Made by a program: the position numbers and the translations under genes
The notes under the pieces: generated by a model
What the model saw: the letters and a program-made list of their open reading frames with translations, nothing else
Told to the model about the DNA's origin: nothing
Databases searched by the model: none
Shown here: piece after piece, positions 20,525 to 32,938 of the stretch
Position numbering within the stretch: the stretch's first letter is position 1
Layout: the number at the start of each line of letters is the position of its first letter
From: Macrocystis pyrifera
Taxonomy: Eukaryota > Sar > Phaeophyceae > Laminariales > Laminariaceae
Reading direction: 5' to 3'
Length of the DNA stretch: 64,000 bases
Assembly: GCA_031763025.1 (NCBI GenBank)
Contig: JASSKH010000025.1
Location: 7,425,274-7,489,273 of the forward strand

Positions 20525-21120
20525 CCCATAGGAAGGTGTTTTAGTAGTACATCAGATAGGAGGAATTTAGGAGAGCTTGTGGCGTGGGGTGAGACAGGTA
20601 TATCTAGGTGTCGAGTCCCTTCCCCCTACCTCTCACTCCTCTACCAGAGCACCTCCTCCACTCTCAATATCAATAAAGAAGATCTAAATAAGAAGAAGCG
20701 AAGCACTGCTTCCCAGCTGCCAGATACACTTTCATCCTTAACCCTTGCCTTACCTCGGCCATCACTTCACATTGGCTGTTCAGTAAACGCCGACTGGGTA
20801 GCTTGATTTCTCCCATGTATCGCGACTAAAAGTAGGAACTTTAGACTCGATACGGCCTGCCGATACCATTCTCCTGGGTAGATGAAACCCCATATCGGTG
20901 CCTGTTTTGTTATATTTCATGGTATACTTCACTAGTCGTGCATGCTTGCACTCAACTGCTTCACTCCGATTTCGGCTGTCTAGTTGAGTGTTGTTTCATC
21001 GCGTTCTCTCCACTTGATTTCCCACTTTGTACCCGCGGCAGAACAAATTAAGGGTGCGACGACTCGTGGGACTCGAACTATTTAATAGGAACTTCTTTGC
21101 TCGAAGTTAGATAAACCATT
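20525..21120. other. No gene recognised
   Basis: A/T-balanced DNA without coding character. GACTCGATACGGCCTGCC near 20848 resembles the B-box-like part of the SINE-like sequences at 21126 and 27046. Confidence 0.4.
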
Positions 21121-21330
21121 GAGTTGACTCAGTAGCTCAGTGGTTCAACCCTTCATATATCGAAATATCGGCAGCTAGGTGGTTTATCCTACATGTAACG
21201 AACCACCGGCGATATGACGTATCGAGCCCGAAGGCACATGTTTTGTTCGTTGTATTAGAAAGGTTTAACCGCTGACCTACTGAGTCAGCGCTGACTTAGT
21301 AGCTCAGTGGTTTGTTCCCGCTAATTCCGA
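21000..21330. repeat. tRNA-related SINE-like fragments, both orientations
   Basis: TGACTCAGTAGCTCAGTGGT at 21124 and CTGACTTAGTAGCTCAGTGG at 21292 look like RNA polymerase III A boxes. Inverted counterparts (AACCGCTGACCTACTGAGTC; GGGACTCGAACTA as a reverse B box) lie between. No complete tRNA cloverleaf is seen, so these are read as SINE or decayed tRNA fragments. Confidence 0.5.
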
Positions 21331-24300
21331 ACCTGGACGCCACTAGAAACAAATATGTGTAATTTCCTACGAAAAAACGTCTCATCCTCGTAAATAAACT
21401 AACGACAAAGAACGAAGTAATATTAAATCATTAAAATAAATACGAATGGCCTGTACAAATTAAGTGTGCTTGTTATATAAAGAAATATTACGACAAACAC
21501 GGGAGGACGGAAAAGCAAAAGCAAAAGGGAAACAAGGTCACAGCATTACGAGCGGTTGGAGTAACACTGCCGTGCCCCCTCGGGGGAGCTGCACTGGTTT
21601 GTGTACCAGGTACAACTTGTGCCTGGCCCAATACTTTGTTTCGTGTTTCATTCCCTTCGGACTCTATTTAATTCCAAGGCACGATTCAGTGTCGCGCTAC
21701 AAATGATAGAAAACGGGGGGGATTCATAGTATGTATACTGCAGTGCCGTTGTCGCACCGCTACATAATACATGATTATAGTATAGGCAAGCCTTAGAACC
21801 TTGTTGAGACGACCACCCAAAACAACCGTGAGCATAGACCGGTGTACCGGATTAGAGTAGAGGTCACTGCTCGAAGCGACATATTAATCAAATTTTGGTA
21901 CGTTCGAGTTTTCCCTCCCATGTGAGTGTTGTGTTCATCTTAGGGTTTTCCTTACTCCTGAATCTATACCCTCTACAGCACCGAAGCTGGTCTTACAGTA
22001 GCAACTGCACCCTCATGAATCAGGGATGTTTCCCGTCGGGGGTCGGACGGGACTCGTCAACGTTCGGGTGCTCACCTCAAGCAGTGGACCCCCACAATAT
22101 TATCGTCAGAGTAAGCATTTCTCCGAAAACTCGGTTTCGGTCACGCGCTACTTCTCTTAGTTGGTATTCTGTGCAAGTAGTGTACTGGTACGTACCATGG
22201 CCGTGTCATGTGGGTGTGGCTTTCGCCGCAGTCTAATTTAAAGGCGGCTGTGTATACCGTCAACGCATGCCCCTATGCCCCTTCGTAGTCGCGTGTCTTC
22301 ATTCCCGCGTCCCGATCGAACTCCTGCATCAGCATCGCTAATGCTCCCACACTCATTCACGCCCTTCTGTCTGCGTTTATGCCCTTTGCGTCCAACCGTC
22401 GAACCGTCCGGTCCTCATTCAAGTTGTCTGCTTTCTTTTCATGTTTTGCATAGTCTAATTCGGAAACCACTCTAATTCAAGTGGTTTGTCACCACAACGG
22501 GACTACAGTTGTACTGAACGGGTTGGTCAAACGTGCTCTTCCGTCGAGCACTTAATGCAAATCCTACGTGTACGTCCATTATAGGGATCAGATCAAAGTG
22601 AAACGGGTACTGTGTCAAAACAGCTTCAAAGGTTCGCTCAGATGTGGACTTTCTTCTCGAAGGGTGTATAGTCTACGCCAGCAGTAATATATGTGTTTAC
22701 CATCTTTATTACCTGGGGATATACACCCTGGGAGCGCCGTGCCGATGGTGTTCGCATTAGGATATGGAGTGTTCGTATTATCGTGTGTTTTTACGCACTG
22801 TCTATTGCTGCTGTAGTCATTGTCTGAGCTCGATGGCGAGCAACCAGCCCAAGTTCAGTTGTTCCTGGGGGCGGTACAGGCAGGTAGACAGACGTGAATG
22901 GTTTTCCCGCTACAGTCAACCCAGTGCGATGCCAAGCTTATCCCAGTCAAGCGTAAAACTCAAAATCGGGGGAGACACATAATTACTCTTGGTTTACTCA
23001 GCCACGCTGCAATATCACGTATATACGTGGAAATTGGGGATCGGCACTCAACTCTGGCGTCGCAAGACTTCTGTACTTGTATTCCTAAACGCCAGTGGCT
23101 CCCGTGTTCTTGTTGTGTGGGCTCGTCATCTCTACAGCGCGTGTTTCATCCTCCAGATCATCTTCATCCCACAGGACTTTCGCCCCCTGCGATAGTCTCA
23201 CCTGCTGTTTGACTTCGAGCGGACGACTCTCCAGTCGAGTCTTTCGGGGCTCAAGGCGTCGTCAGAATCCCAGGCCTGAAACGATGCTGCCACGTATCTG
23301 TCGCGATTGTATGCCAGGTACCCGTGATTTAGAAGTATATATTATTTCTAATATAACTTGCGCTAGTGTTTGTTCGTGCTAATTCAGGGTATAAGCGTTA
23401 TCCACCACAGAACCTCCGGTATCCGCTGCGCTCATCGGCAAGGTGTCACTATATGTACCGTTGTCAGTTGTCAAAACAGATTTTTCTAGTAATTTCGCGA
23501 CACATCGAACTTGGTGGGGGCGTCCTTTGGTTTCGTGCCAATGAACGTCGGACCTCACGAGGGGTGAAAACCATGCGTCACCCGACCCGTACCAATTGGG
23601 TTGGGAACAGGTATATATACGTGCCGATTTCCAAATTTCAGTGCAGACGATATTATTGTACACGAAACAAAAAGGAGATAAACAATTAATGTGGCATGAA
23701 CAAACCAGCTCAGCACACCGTCGTGAGGAGTCTCGCTCGCCAACCACCACCTCTCACCTCTTCGCGTGACGACAACATGGTCGAGGTCAGAGACCCGGCT
23801 GGAATACCCGAGTATGTTATCATACGCCAACGGACCAGCGGGACGCGGTGCACGACGCGCCCGAGGCAGGAGAAGGTATTCGCGAACCCAAACCGACAAG
23901 GCGACATTGCCCTCCATGTCCCGTTCCCTTTTTGTGTCTAGTCTCGCTCAACAGACAGACAATGGCCAACAGCGGCACCTCCCATTGAGGATGATCTTAT
24001 CCACTCCCCATTCCCGGGTATCCGAGTGGGTCTAAACACCATCTAGGTGATACATCGTAGTATAAAACCCTGTCACTTCTTTTTTGCACACCGTGTTTGG
24101 ATCTTTGGCAGGTTGGTTCCTCGGATAGCAGACAGCAAGTGATACAGCTTGTTGTCGTGTCTACGACGGCTTGTGTTTGTCTTCAGATTGGCCGTGTACG
24201 CTTTGTCAACAGAGATCTACACCTCAACTTCGAGGTGATCGGGTGCTAGAGAATGAACAATGTTTTAGGTATACCAAATGGGCAACAAAGAAAAAGCCCC

Positions 24301-24780
24301 ACCTGAACGTTTGCACTTCGCTTGAAGACAGCCACAGCTCCTCACAAGCGACCACAGCCCGCAAAGCAAATCCACTGTCTTGAAGCGGCGTATAACGGTA
24401 TCAGATGCGCCAGGTCGCAGTCCAGAAAAGGAATATCGAGGTGGGTTGGTGAGCTCAAAGTTGCAGACCACCGTGCAAAACTCGATTAATCGCGAAATAT
24501 TTCGTGTTCGCGTGGTGCTATATGTGTTGATTTCACGAGCGGGCTCCTAGCATATTGATTACGTGACTACATCACCTGTCGTCCACCAACCGTTTCCTGG
24601 TCTCCTGGCGGATGGCTTGAACCATTCATCCGACGCGCTCTAATGAAGCGCGGAATGCGCAATTACGTTTCTATTGGTGTTGTTATATGTTTGAGCACAA
24701 AACGCTGTAAAATGGGGTAAAACGCTTCGTATTCTTGTTTTTTTGCCGCACGTATTATTCTGTGTCGAAATCAGTGTTTC
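21331..24780. other. 3.4 kb without a recognised gene
   Basis: Short frames only, none with domain signatures or convincing codon bias. A decayed MITE-B relative (GTGGTTTGTC ... GGGACTACAGTTGTACTGAA) lies near 22480-22524. Otherwise I see nothing specific. Confidence 0.45.
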
Positions 24781-24825
24781 TCTTGAAAATACCTTCCGTG
24801 TTCGGTAAGGTACGGGTATGCTCGG

Positions 24826-25090
24826 TACCGGTACGGACATCGTACCGAACGTACCGAACTTCTCGGTACCGGTATGGACATCGTACCGAACGTACCGAAC
24901 TTCTCGGTACCGGTACGGATTATCGTACCGGCACCACCAGTACCGGTACGGATTGTCGTACCGGCACCACCGGTACCGGTACGAATTTCGTACCGAACCT
25001 ACCGAACTTATCGGTACCGGTATAGACACCGTACCGAACGTACCGAGCTTCTCGGTATGGTACGGAAGCCCATACCGGTACCGGTACCGT
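24826..25090. repeat. Left GGTACCGGTA/CGTACCGAACG array
   Basis: About six diverged units with the cores GGTACCGGTA(C/T)GGA and CGTACCGAACGTACCGAACT. The long frames across it on both strands arise from the repeat. Confidence 0.9.
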
Positions 25091-25595
25091 GATACCGGCG
25101 AAACCGGCGGTGTGTGTGCGGAGCGTCTCTCATATTGCCCGTCCAAAATGTCAATTTCAAAATGCACGTGGAAAAAAAAAAATGTTTGTATGTGTGCGTG
25201 CAACAATGAAACCATTGAATGAAACCAAACAAAAATAAAAATATTAACATTAATAATAATATTATACGGAGTAAATCCGAGACTCTCCCCATTGAAAGTC
25301 GAACACAGGAGAGACCAGCAAATTCAAATTCAAACAAAAACGACAACCGATTTCAATTTCCAAGGTTGTGTTCGAAAATTCAAGATACGAATTTTTGAAT
25401 TTCAATTCCAGGCTACGAATTGTCCTGTTGCAAAATCAAAACAGGAACGGCCAACAAAGCCTAAAACTTAAAACTACTGCTGAGTACCGAACGGACCACT
25501 TGGAACTTGTGCACCCACGCGACCAGTAACCAGGAAAATGCCCAGATATATCGTGTTAGAACAGAAGTCTCTCGATATCATTCCGCCTAAGAATC

Positions 25596-25970
25596 CTATT
25601 CCTCCTCCATGCCAGCGGACATGCCATCGGCTGTCGGCGCCTCCGTGTTGTTGAGGAGGTCGAAGGTGCTTTCCTCCAACAAGTCCTTGTCTTCCCCCGA
25701 AAAACTCCCGGGAAGACACGAGCGGATATTCGTCGGAGCGATCATGGGGATGGCACCGTACGCGGGGATGCTATCGAAGTTTGTTTTGAGGAACATCACT
25801 ATCTCCACCCAGTACGTGTCCATGCGGCTCCGATTCGCGGTCAGGAGGTTACCGCAACCACTGAAATCGCGCTCGATTTGTGCAGCAGAGGCCTGGTTCC
25901 CGACCACCTTCTGGGCGACAGGCGCCAGGGTGGGGAAGTGGTTCTTGCCTACCTTCCCGATCAGCGCAGT
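25596..25970 (-). pseudogene. hAT transposase C-terminal dimerisation domain fragment
   Basis: On the - strand the frame reads FPTLAPVAQKVVGNQASAAQ, then IERDFSGCGNLLTANRSRMD and WVEIVMFLKTNF. This is the hAT C-terminal dimerisation pattern (P.LA.VA......A.SA..ER.FS..G.....R.R.......V...MFLK.N). It ends in an acidic tail before a stop at 25596. Upstream it fuses directly with the 41-bp repeat array, so the catalytic RNase H-like domain is missing. Confidence 0.85.
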
Positions 25971-26300
25971 ACCGGTATGCTCGGTACCGGTATACGCTCG
26001 GTACCGGTATGAACATCGTACCGAATGTACCGAACTTCTCGGTACCGGTATGGACATCGTACCGAACGTACCGAAGTCCTCGGTACCGGTATGGACATCG
26101 TACCGAACGTACCGAACTTCTCGGTACCGGTACGGATTATCGTACCGGTACCACCGGTACCGGTATGGACATCGTACCGAACGTACCGAAAATCTCGGTA
26201 CCGGTACGGACATCGTACCGAAGGTACCGAAGTCCTCGGTACGGGTACGAACATCATACCGAACGTACCGATATTCTCGGTACCGGTATACCGGAGATAT
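25970..26300. repeat. Right GGTACCGGTA/CGTACCGAACG array, 41-bp period
   Basis: Unit starts CGGTACC at 26040, 26081 and 26122 give a 41-bp spacing. The array has the same sequence and orientation as the left array. Confidence 0.9.
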
Positions 26301-26349
26301 ACTACCGCTGGTACGCCTCGGTATGTACCTTATCGAACACAACCTTGAA

Positions 26350-27290
26350 GGGTATCTCCCAATATTTTTTTTTTCTTTTTGGCGAAACGCCTACGTGCGC
26401 CTACTCGACAACAGACTGCTGAAAGAATTCCCTTCCCTTTTAATAGCGGTCGCAGCAATTTATATGTATGTCATTCAGAGCGCCAGGCTAGGTCTCCTGC
26501 GCAACGAGGTCGTGCGAGTTGGCTTCCTTCCATGTATAAATGGCGTCGCCATGATGTTGCACCCACTCGGTGGGGTGCTGTATCGTTGTTTGGCTTGGAC
26601 TGTGCAGGCTGTCCCGGGGTGTGCAGTGCGAGGACTTCGGCGGCGCCGCATTACGCTGTACCAGGGTATACATGAGCGTACTGCGTAGGTCAGCTGCGTG
26701 GGAGTTGAAATTGCTGAGCTAGTCGTTGAGAAGACCGGTACCTGTAGCTGTGCGCACCACCTGCCACACTTCGCAATATAACACATATAATTGTTCCGAA
26801 TGTCTTGGCCGGTCAGAGGTTCCGCCGTCTGCCTACTGCCTACCAACAAGCCCAACCCAATCCAATATTTTCGTCAAGATGTGCCGATGTGCGGATTGAC
26901 CCTTTGCTCCCGAGACCAGAAGAAAGTCCGCTTTTGTCTTGGTGCGAGACAGTAGCCCCAACGAAATTGTCCAATATATGTTTCATGACGATTTGTGGCT
27001 TCAGGACATCATCCGATACGCCAACCGGCGCAAGGCGTTCGTTTATAAAGGCTGACCGAGTGGCTCAGTGGTCTATGCTCTTTTTTCAAGCAAAAATGTA
27101 TATTTGGGCTCGATACGGCCTCCCGCCGATAATACACACCGCCTTGGCTCACCGTCATCGGTCAACGCACGCCGAGACTGTCAGACTATGTTGAGGATAA
27201 CTAATCTCCGAGCGATTCCTGTATCGCTAATCGCATTCGAATTGCGTACATTTTATCTTCCCCCCCAAACTTCAAGTGTTAAAAAAACTT
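26350..27290. other. No gene recognised; SINE-like A box at 27046
   Basis: AGGCTGACCGAGTGGCTCAG at 27049 and GGGCTCGATACGGCC at 27108 resemble polymerase III A and B boxes, about 60 bp apart, as in the 21.1-kb fragments. The remainder is featureless. Confidence 0.4.
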
Positions 27291-27291
27291 T

Positions 27292-27475
27292 GCAGTTTGC
27301 ACTTTGCTTTCGAAGTTGTATTATATTAATGCGCGACCCCCCGCCCGGAAAGGGGGGTTGGAGAAGGGGTGACCCCCCCGGGGCTGCCCCAACGGCAACC
27401 CCGCGCTAACATCCGTATACTCGAGTCAACTCCCAACCCAACTGGCGACACGGAACTCTCGACGCCAGCCTCCAA
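27292..27475. repeat. Repeat R2, copy 1
   Basis: About 180 bp (TTTGCACTTTGCTTTCGAAG ... CTCTCGACGCCAGCCTCC) containing a GC-rich foldback core CCCCGGGGCTGCCCC. It recurs at 28192-28371 with only a few differences. Here it is followed by a short tandem AACCCAACTGGCGACAC. Confidence 0.85.
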
Positions 27476-27981
27476 CCCAACTGGCGACACAGAACTCTCG
27501 ACGCCAGCCTACCAAGCCGCTATCAGAAAAGCCGTTTCTGACAAATAACTCGAGAAACCACACCAAGTACAAGATAACCTCACATGTGAGAAAATCGACA
27601 CGCACTTGTACCAGGCATACACAAATAACACAAGTACATTTAAACTCACGATGCACTTCAATGTTAATATACGGATAACCCCCTTCCCCGATACTTTCAG
27701 ATTGCGCGCAAAATCCGAGCCGATGCAACACCACGTCAACGCCACGTTTACTTTTATCAACTATAATAGTATGATATAAAGAAACCCCACTTGCATCGAA
27801 CAATCCCAAACGCCAAAGAAGGCGGCTAGCCCACGCCGCCACTCGCGCAATCTACGACACCCGGTAGCACCATCAGCGAAATTACCGGGTACGTATAACA
27901 TACAGCAACAAACGCAAACGTTACTGCGACTATCGAACTCCCCCCCACTGACTCCCTCAAAAGCACGGGCGGGTGGGTGGA
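27476..27981. other. No gene recognised
   Basis: A - strand open frame crosses the tandem AACCCAACTGGCGACAC but lacks any recognised motif. Confidence 0.35.
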
Positions 27982-28371
27982 ACTCAAACTAGTCTCACAC
28001 CTTGGACCTGTAGCTCTGCCTCTGCATCACTGCGCTGATACGTGTAGGTTGCGGCTACGTACCAGACAAGGTGTGTTTACCAAGGGCTACGATTCATGCT
28101 ACCATGAATCACCGCAGTCATCTGATTGGCTTGAACTTCTTACGTACGTACAAAACTCACATTCTCTCATTCTTCCGAGAATGTTCTGCTTTGCACTTTG
28201 CTTTCGAAGTTGTATTATATCAATGCGCAACCCCCCGCCCGGAAAGGGGGGTTGGAGAAGGGGTGACCCCCCCGGGGCTGCCCCAACGGCAACCCCGCGC
28301 TAACATCCGTATACTCGAGTCAACTCCCAACCCAACTGGCGACACGGAACTCTCGACGCCAGCCTCCATCA
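27982..28371. repeat. Repeats R1 and R2 joined
   Basis: R1 (27982-28195: AACTCAAACTAGTCTCACAC ... CTTCCGAGAATGTTCTGC) recurs at 32939-33149. R2 follows at once (28192-28371). The pairing suggests one ~390-bp or longer mobile repeat with variable truncation. Confidence 0.8.
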
Positions 28372-28474
28372 CACATGGGAGTTGACCCTATTTACTGCTG
28401 TATTCTTACGACCCCTTCCCCGTCCCACTTGCAATCTCGTAGGGAACGCATGTGATAACACACTTCACCATTAT

Positions 28475-28708
28475 TTACTTCTGCCTGTTCACCTCTAAGA
28501 GTGAATTAACTCGCCCCCATTCAGTGCCCTGGCCCGGCTGGATCCCACCGCTCATCCCTTCGTGGGCCATAACGTCCGCTACCAAACAGGCATCCTTTCC
28601 GTGACTGCGAACATACGCCTTGTACGCATCGGACGCCCATCGGCCCTCACGCTGCAACGCCTTAGGTGGATCAACCCGCTCCCGCCCAGGTCCGGCGGGA
28701 TCCCATTG
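28475..28708 (-). pseudogene. Tyrosine-recombinase C-terminal fragment (DIRS- or Crypton-like)
   Basis: On the - strand the frame reads VDPPKALQREGRWASDAYKA followed by YVRSHGKDACLVADVMAHEG. The phrase GRWASDAYKAYVR matches the box II end of tyrosine recombinases of DIRS/Crypton/phage type, where the last tyrosine is the nucleophile. The frame is closed upstream by a TGA at 28709, and the catalytic Arg/His region is not recognisable, so this is a fragment. The stop at 28475 ends a plausible native C-terminus. Confidence 0.6.
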
Positions 28709-28711
28709 TCA

Positions 28712-29290
28712 CGACCATCCTAGGCCACTCCGTTTGCTATCCAGATGGCGTCCCGCCCCGTGGCGAAACACGTCCATCAACCGCCGGGCTGCAACCCCTC
28801 TGGTACAGCTCCCCCTTTCGACGAGTTCGTTGCGCCTCCAATCCTCGGGAGTGCCGAGCGTACTCGTGCGCACACTCCCGCCAACGCAACCACTCGTCGC
28901 TAGGTTATCGGCCGATGAAGCGGAGTCCGCATAGAGCATCCGCCGTTGCAGACGCAGCACGTAACGAGGGGTCCGGCGAGGAAAAACAAAGGTAGTAACA
29001 AGACATACACGCGAACGTGCGAAGGTGCGCAACTAACCCACACCCGAACACACGTAGAAACTGCCCCTTTCCAAGCAGGTCACCTTTCAACTCACGAAAC
29101 CACACGTCAACGCGGGCTGCACTGCGCTGCAAGTTGAACGGTTTCGCGATTGAAGTCAACATCAGTCCGTCGCACACGGACGGTATAAACAGCCCAACTC
29201 GCAGAACACAAGGGGAAAAAATAACCAGGTGGAAAAAAAAGAAAAAAAACCACCTGGGAAAAAAAATTGCCCAAGAATGCTCGCGGATCA
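28712..29290. other. Possible decayed upstream part of the recombinase; nothing certain
   Basis: GC-rich, with several overlapping open frames on both strands, none with clear motifs. Confidence 0.3.
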
Positions 29291-29429
29291 GGACAGAAAA
29301 TCACTGACTGACTGAAAAAAACACACCTTCCCCGCCCATGGACGGGTGCTGCGCACACGCACTGCAACAGCACACAAACCAACGTGTGGCTCATACTTCC
29401 CCAGATGAACGATACACGAAATAAGGGCG

Positions 29430-31790
29430 ACGAAGTCAACAAGTTGCGACACTTGCTTCGCTGAAGCAGATGCGCACACTGCAACAGGACACTGCCGCCC
29501 CCTGTGGACGGGTGTTAAGCACACGAAGAAACACCAAGATGCGACACCTGCTTCGCTGAAGCAGACGCACACACTGCAACAGCACACCGTCCCACCTTCT
29601 AGGCGGCTGGTACGCACACGAACAAACAGGTACCCATGAAATCCGCGGCGGCGGAGATACGCGGTGTACCCATGGACACCACGAAACGCGTTGCGAAGAA
29701 CCCCCCCAGATGACCGGCACACGGACATGCGCGAGGAAGCCGACGAGTTGCGACGCCTGCGCGGCGCTGAACCAGATGCACACACTGCACACACTGCAAC
29801 GGCACACAGTCCAACGTGTATCACATGCTTCCCCGGACGAACGGCAAACAAAACATGCACGAGGAAGCCGACGAAGTGCGGCATCTGCAAATATCTGACA
29901 TGCAGCGCTGAAGCACACCCACACACTGCAACAGCACCCGGTCCAATCTGTGGCAAACGCTTCCGCGAATGAACGCCACATGAAACACGGACGAGGGCGC
30001 CAACAAACGCGACCCTGCATCGCTGAAGCAGGCGCACACGCTGCGACAGCACACCGTCCCCCCTGTGGACGGGTGGTACGCAGACGAAGAAACGAGAACC
30101 GACGCAATTCGCTTTGGCGGCGATACGCGGTGTGCCCGCGGAGGTCACCAAACATATCGCAAAAAACCTTCCCCCGGATGAACAGCTAACGACACATGCA
30201 CGAGGAAGCCGACGAGTCGCGACACCTGTAGCACTGGAGCAGATGCTCATTCTGCAACAGCATACAGTCCAACTTGTGCCACATACTTCCCCGGATGAAC
30301 GGCACGCGAAACATGGACGGGGGAGCCAAAGAGTTGCGACACCTGCTTCGCTGAAACAGACGTACGCACTACCATAGCCCACGGTCCAACTTGTGGCACA
30401 CGCTCCCCCGGATGAACGACAAACGCACACGAAACATGGACGCGTAGCGCAGGAGCAGACGCACATGCTGCATCAGCACACTGTCCAACTTGTGACACAT
30501 GCTTGCCCGGATGAACGGCACACGAAGCACGGACGGGGAGCCAAAGAGTGACACCTGCTTCGCTGGAACAGACGTACGCACTGCAATAGCACACGGTCCA
30601 ACTTGTGGCACACGCTCCCCCGGATTCCCGGATGAACGGCGCACGAAACATGGACGGGGAGCGAAAGAGTGACACCTGCTTCGCTGAAACAGACGTACGC
30701 ACTGCAATAGCGCACGCTCCAACTTGTGGCCACGGATAAACGGCACACGAAACACGGACGGGGAGCCAAAGAGTGACACCTGCTTCGCTGAAACAGACGT
30801 ACGCACTGCAATAGCACACGGTCCAACTTGCGGCACACGCCTCCCCGAATGAACGGCACACTAAGCACGGACGGGGAGCCAAAGAGCGACACCTGCTTCG
30901 CTGGAACAGACGTACGCACTGCAATAGCACACGGTCTAACTTGTGGCACACGCTTCCCCGGATAAACGGCACACGAAACACGAAACACGGACGGGGAGCC
31001 AAAGAGTGACACCTGCTTCGCTGAAACAGACGTACGCACTGCAATAGCACACGGTCCAGCTTGTGGCACCCGCTTCCCCCGATAAACGGCACACGAAACA
31101 CGGACGGGGAGCCAAAGAGTTACACCTGCTTGCTGAAACAGACGTACTCACTGCAATAGCACACGGTCCAACTTGCGGCACACGCCTCCCCGAATGAACA
31201 GTACACGAAACACGGACGGGGAGCCAAAGAGTGACACCTGCTTCGCTGAAACAGACGTACGCACTGCAATAGCACACGGTCTAACTTGTGGTACCCGCTT
31301 CCCCGAATTCCCGGATGAACAGCACACGAAACACGGACGGGGTGCCAAAGAAGACACCTGCTTCGCTGAAACAGACGTACGCACTGCAATAGCACCACGA
31401 AACATGGACAAGGAAATAAATAAGATACGACACCTGCTTCGCTGAAGCAGGGCACACACTGCGACAGCACACCATCCCCCTATCGACTGGTGATATGCAC
31501 GACACCTGTAGTGCTGAAGCAGACGCACATGCTGCAACAGCACACAGTCCAACTTGTGGCACATGCTTCCCCGGATGCACGGCACACGAGACACGGACAC
31601 TGGAGTCAAGGAGTTGCGACACCTGCTTCGCTGAAACAGACGCGCGCACTACAATAGCACATGGTCCAACGTGTGGCACACGCTCCCCCGAATGAACCGC
31701 ACACGAAACATGGACGAGGAAGTCAACAAGATGCAACCTGTTTCGCTGAAGCAGGCGCACACCCTGCGACAGCACCCCCGACCCCCCTGT
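29430..31790. repeat. ~117-bp satellite array, about 20 diverged units
   Basis: The landmark ACACCTGCTTCGCTGAA(A/G)CAGACG recurs at about 106-120-bp intervals (for example near 30549, 30669, 30775, 30891, 31008, 31125, 31233, 31348), alternating with CACACGGTCCAACTTGTGGC and GGATGAACGGCACACGAAAC. The typical unit is a multiple of three and low in stops, so long Cys-rich frames (up to 392 codons on the - strand) arise without evidence of selection. A longer-range phrase GGCGATACGCGGTGT(A/G)CCC appears three times (29650, 30120, 31845). Confidence 0.9.
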
Positions 31791-31899
31791 GGACGGGTGC
31801 TACGCAGACGAAGAAACGAGAACCGACGAAATCCGCTTCGGCGGCGATACGCGGTGTACCCACGGAGGTCACGAACCCGCTCGTGGAACTTCTCCCGGA

Positions 31900-32640
31900 T
31901 TAACGGCTAACGTAATATGCACGAGGAAGCCGACGCGACCCCCCCGATTCGCGACCAGCAACTTGTACCACCATAGGTGGTTAAGCTACAGTGGAGCAAC
32001 CGGTACCAGTTAGACCCCAATCCACGTATTATTGTAGCGAAGGACAATAAAATATCAGTTACCACCGCTACCAGCTACACAGCCTGTATGCTCTGATAAT
32101 CTCATACCACCAAGAAACAATCAGAGCACCAATAGCTCAGAGTACGCTCTACCAGAATACTGCACAGGCCCTAGTTTCGGGAAACCGCTATCCCATACAT
32201 TGGTAGTATACCCCGGTACGAGCATTTGACATATCGTACATACAACCACTGCTGCACGAACACTGCTGTATACGCATGGCTGTACGAGTTATACTCACAT
32301 AACCTTTTCTCGAGTTTGGTACCACCGATAAAAGTCTCGCATGAGGTATGATATTTCGCATTAATATTATTAATAAAAGTACGAGCACTTGAAAGAACGT
32401 ACGACCACTGCTGCACAAACCCTGCTGCTGTATCCGCACTTCTGCTGAACCCTTCATATTTACTATCAATAATCGTGCCTTTCCTCGAGTTTGGTACCAA
32501 GCAAAAGTACGAGGGGATGCGTCTAGTATAATATTCCCGCAAGCACACACTACCGGCCCATCGCTGCTGTACGCATGCGTTTGCAATTTGCGAACATAAT
32601 GATACCACCGAGGGCGCAACATCCCGGGTAAAGTCACACT
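31900..32640. other. No gene recognised; internal ~115-bp repeat phrases
   Basis: CCTTTTCTCGAGTTTGGTACCA at 32304 and CCTTTCCTCGAGTTTGGTAC at 32479, with nearby GACCACTGCTGCAC(A/G)AAC, suggest a decayed duplication about 175 bp apart. Confidence 0.45.
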
Positions 32641-32938
32641 GCTGTGCTACAGCAGTACACATCCCCTGTAACGTCTCACTGTGCTACGACATACCAGAGG
32701 TACCGATCTTGCCGATTCGTTCCTGTGCTGGCTTGTCCGGCCACGCTTGCCATGCCCTCCGACGTAGTCCCCAAGGTCTTCCGTCCACACTCCCAGCTAG
32801 CACCTCTTGTACACTCACAAGACACGACGAACGAGTCTCTCCAAGGAAGGTCCCTCGATCAAGAAAATAAAAATAAAAAAGTGTCTGCCTGGCGAAAACC
32901 CTGCCTGCTCAGCGTTCAAACAGATCAGATCGAACGCT

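Larger units (their letters stand above)
24799..26344 (-). mobile_element. hAT-type element remnant with two 41-bp subterminal arrays
   Basis: An inverted pair of 16 bases (GTGTTCGGTAAGGTAC at 24799; GTACCTTATCGAACAC at 26327, one mismatch) brackets two arrays of GGTACCGGTA...CGTACCGAACGTACCGAA units and, between them, a hAT transposase C-terminal frame on the - strand. The exact outer ends and target duplication are not resolved. Most of the transposase is absent, so this is an internally deleted copy. Confidence 0.6.

Noticed and set aside
24818-26688. Tyr/Arg/Thr-repeat proteins of 134-359 codons
   Set aside because: They are translations of the GGTACCGGTA arrays and occur on both strands and in several frames.
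27330-27410. Helitron 3' terminus (GC hairpin followed by CTAA)
   Set aside because: Both copies stay identical for 60 more bases beyond the hairpin, so this is not the element's end. No Rep/helicase frame is present.
29288-31101. Large Cys-rich proteins (392 and 284 codons, - strand)
   Set aside because: They follow the satellite unit, which is a multiple of three and stop-poor. Parallel frames are also open, so no real gene is implied.
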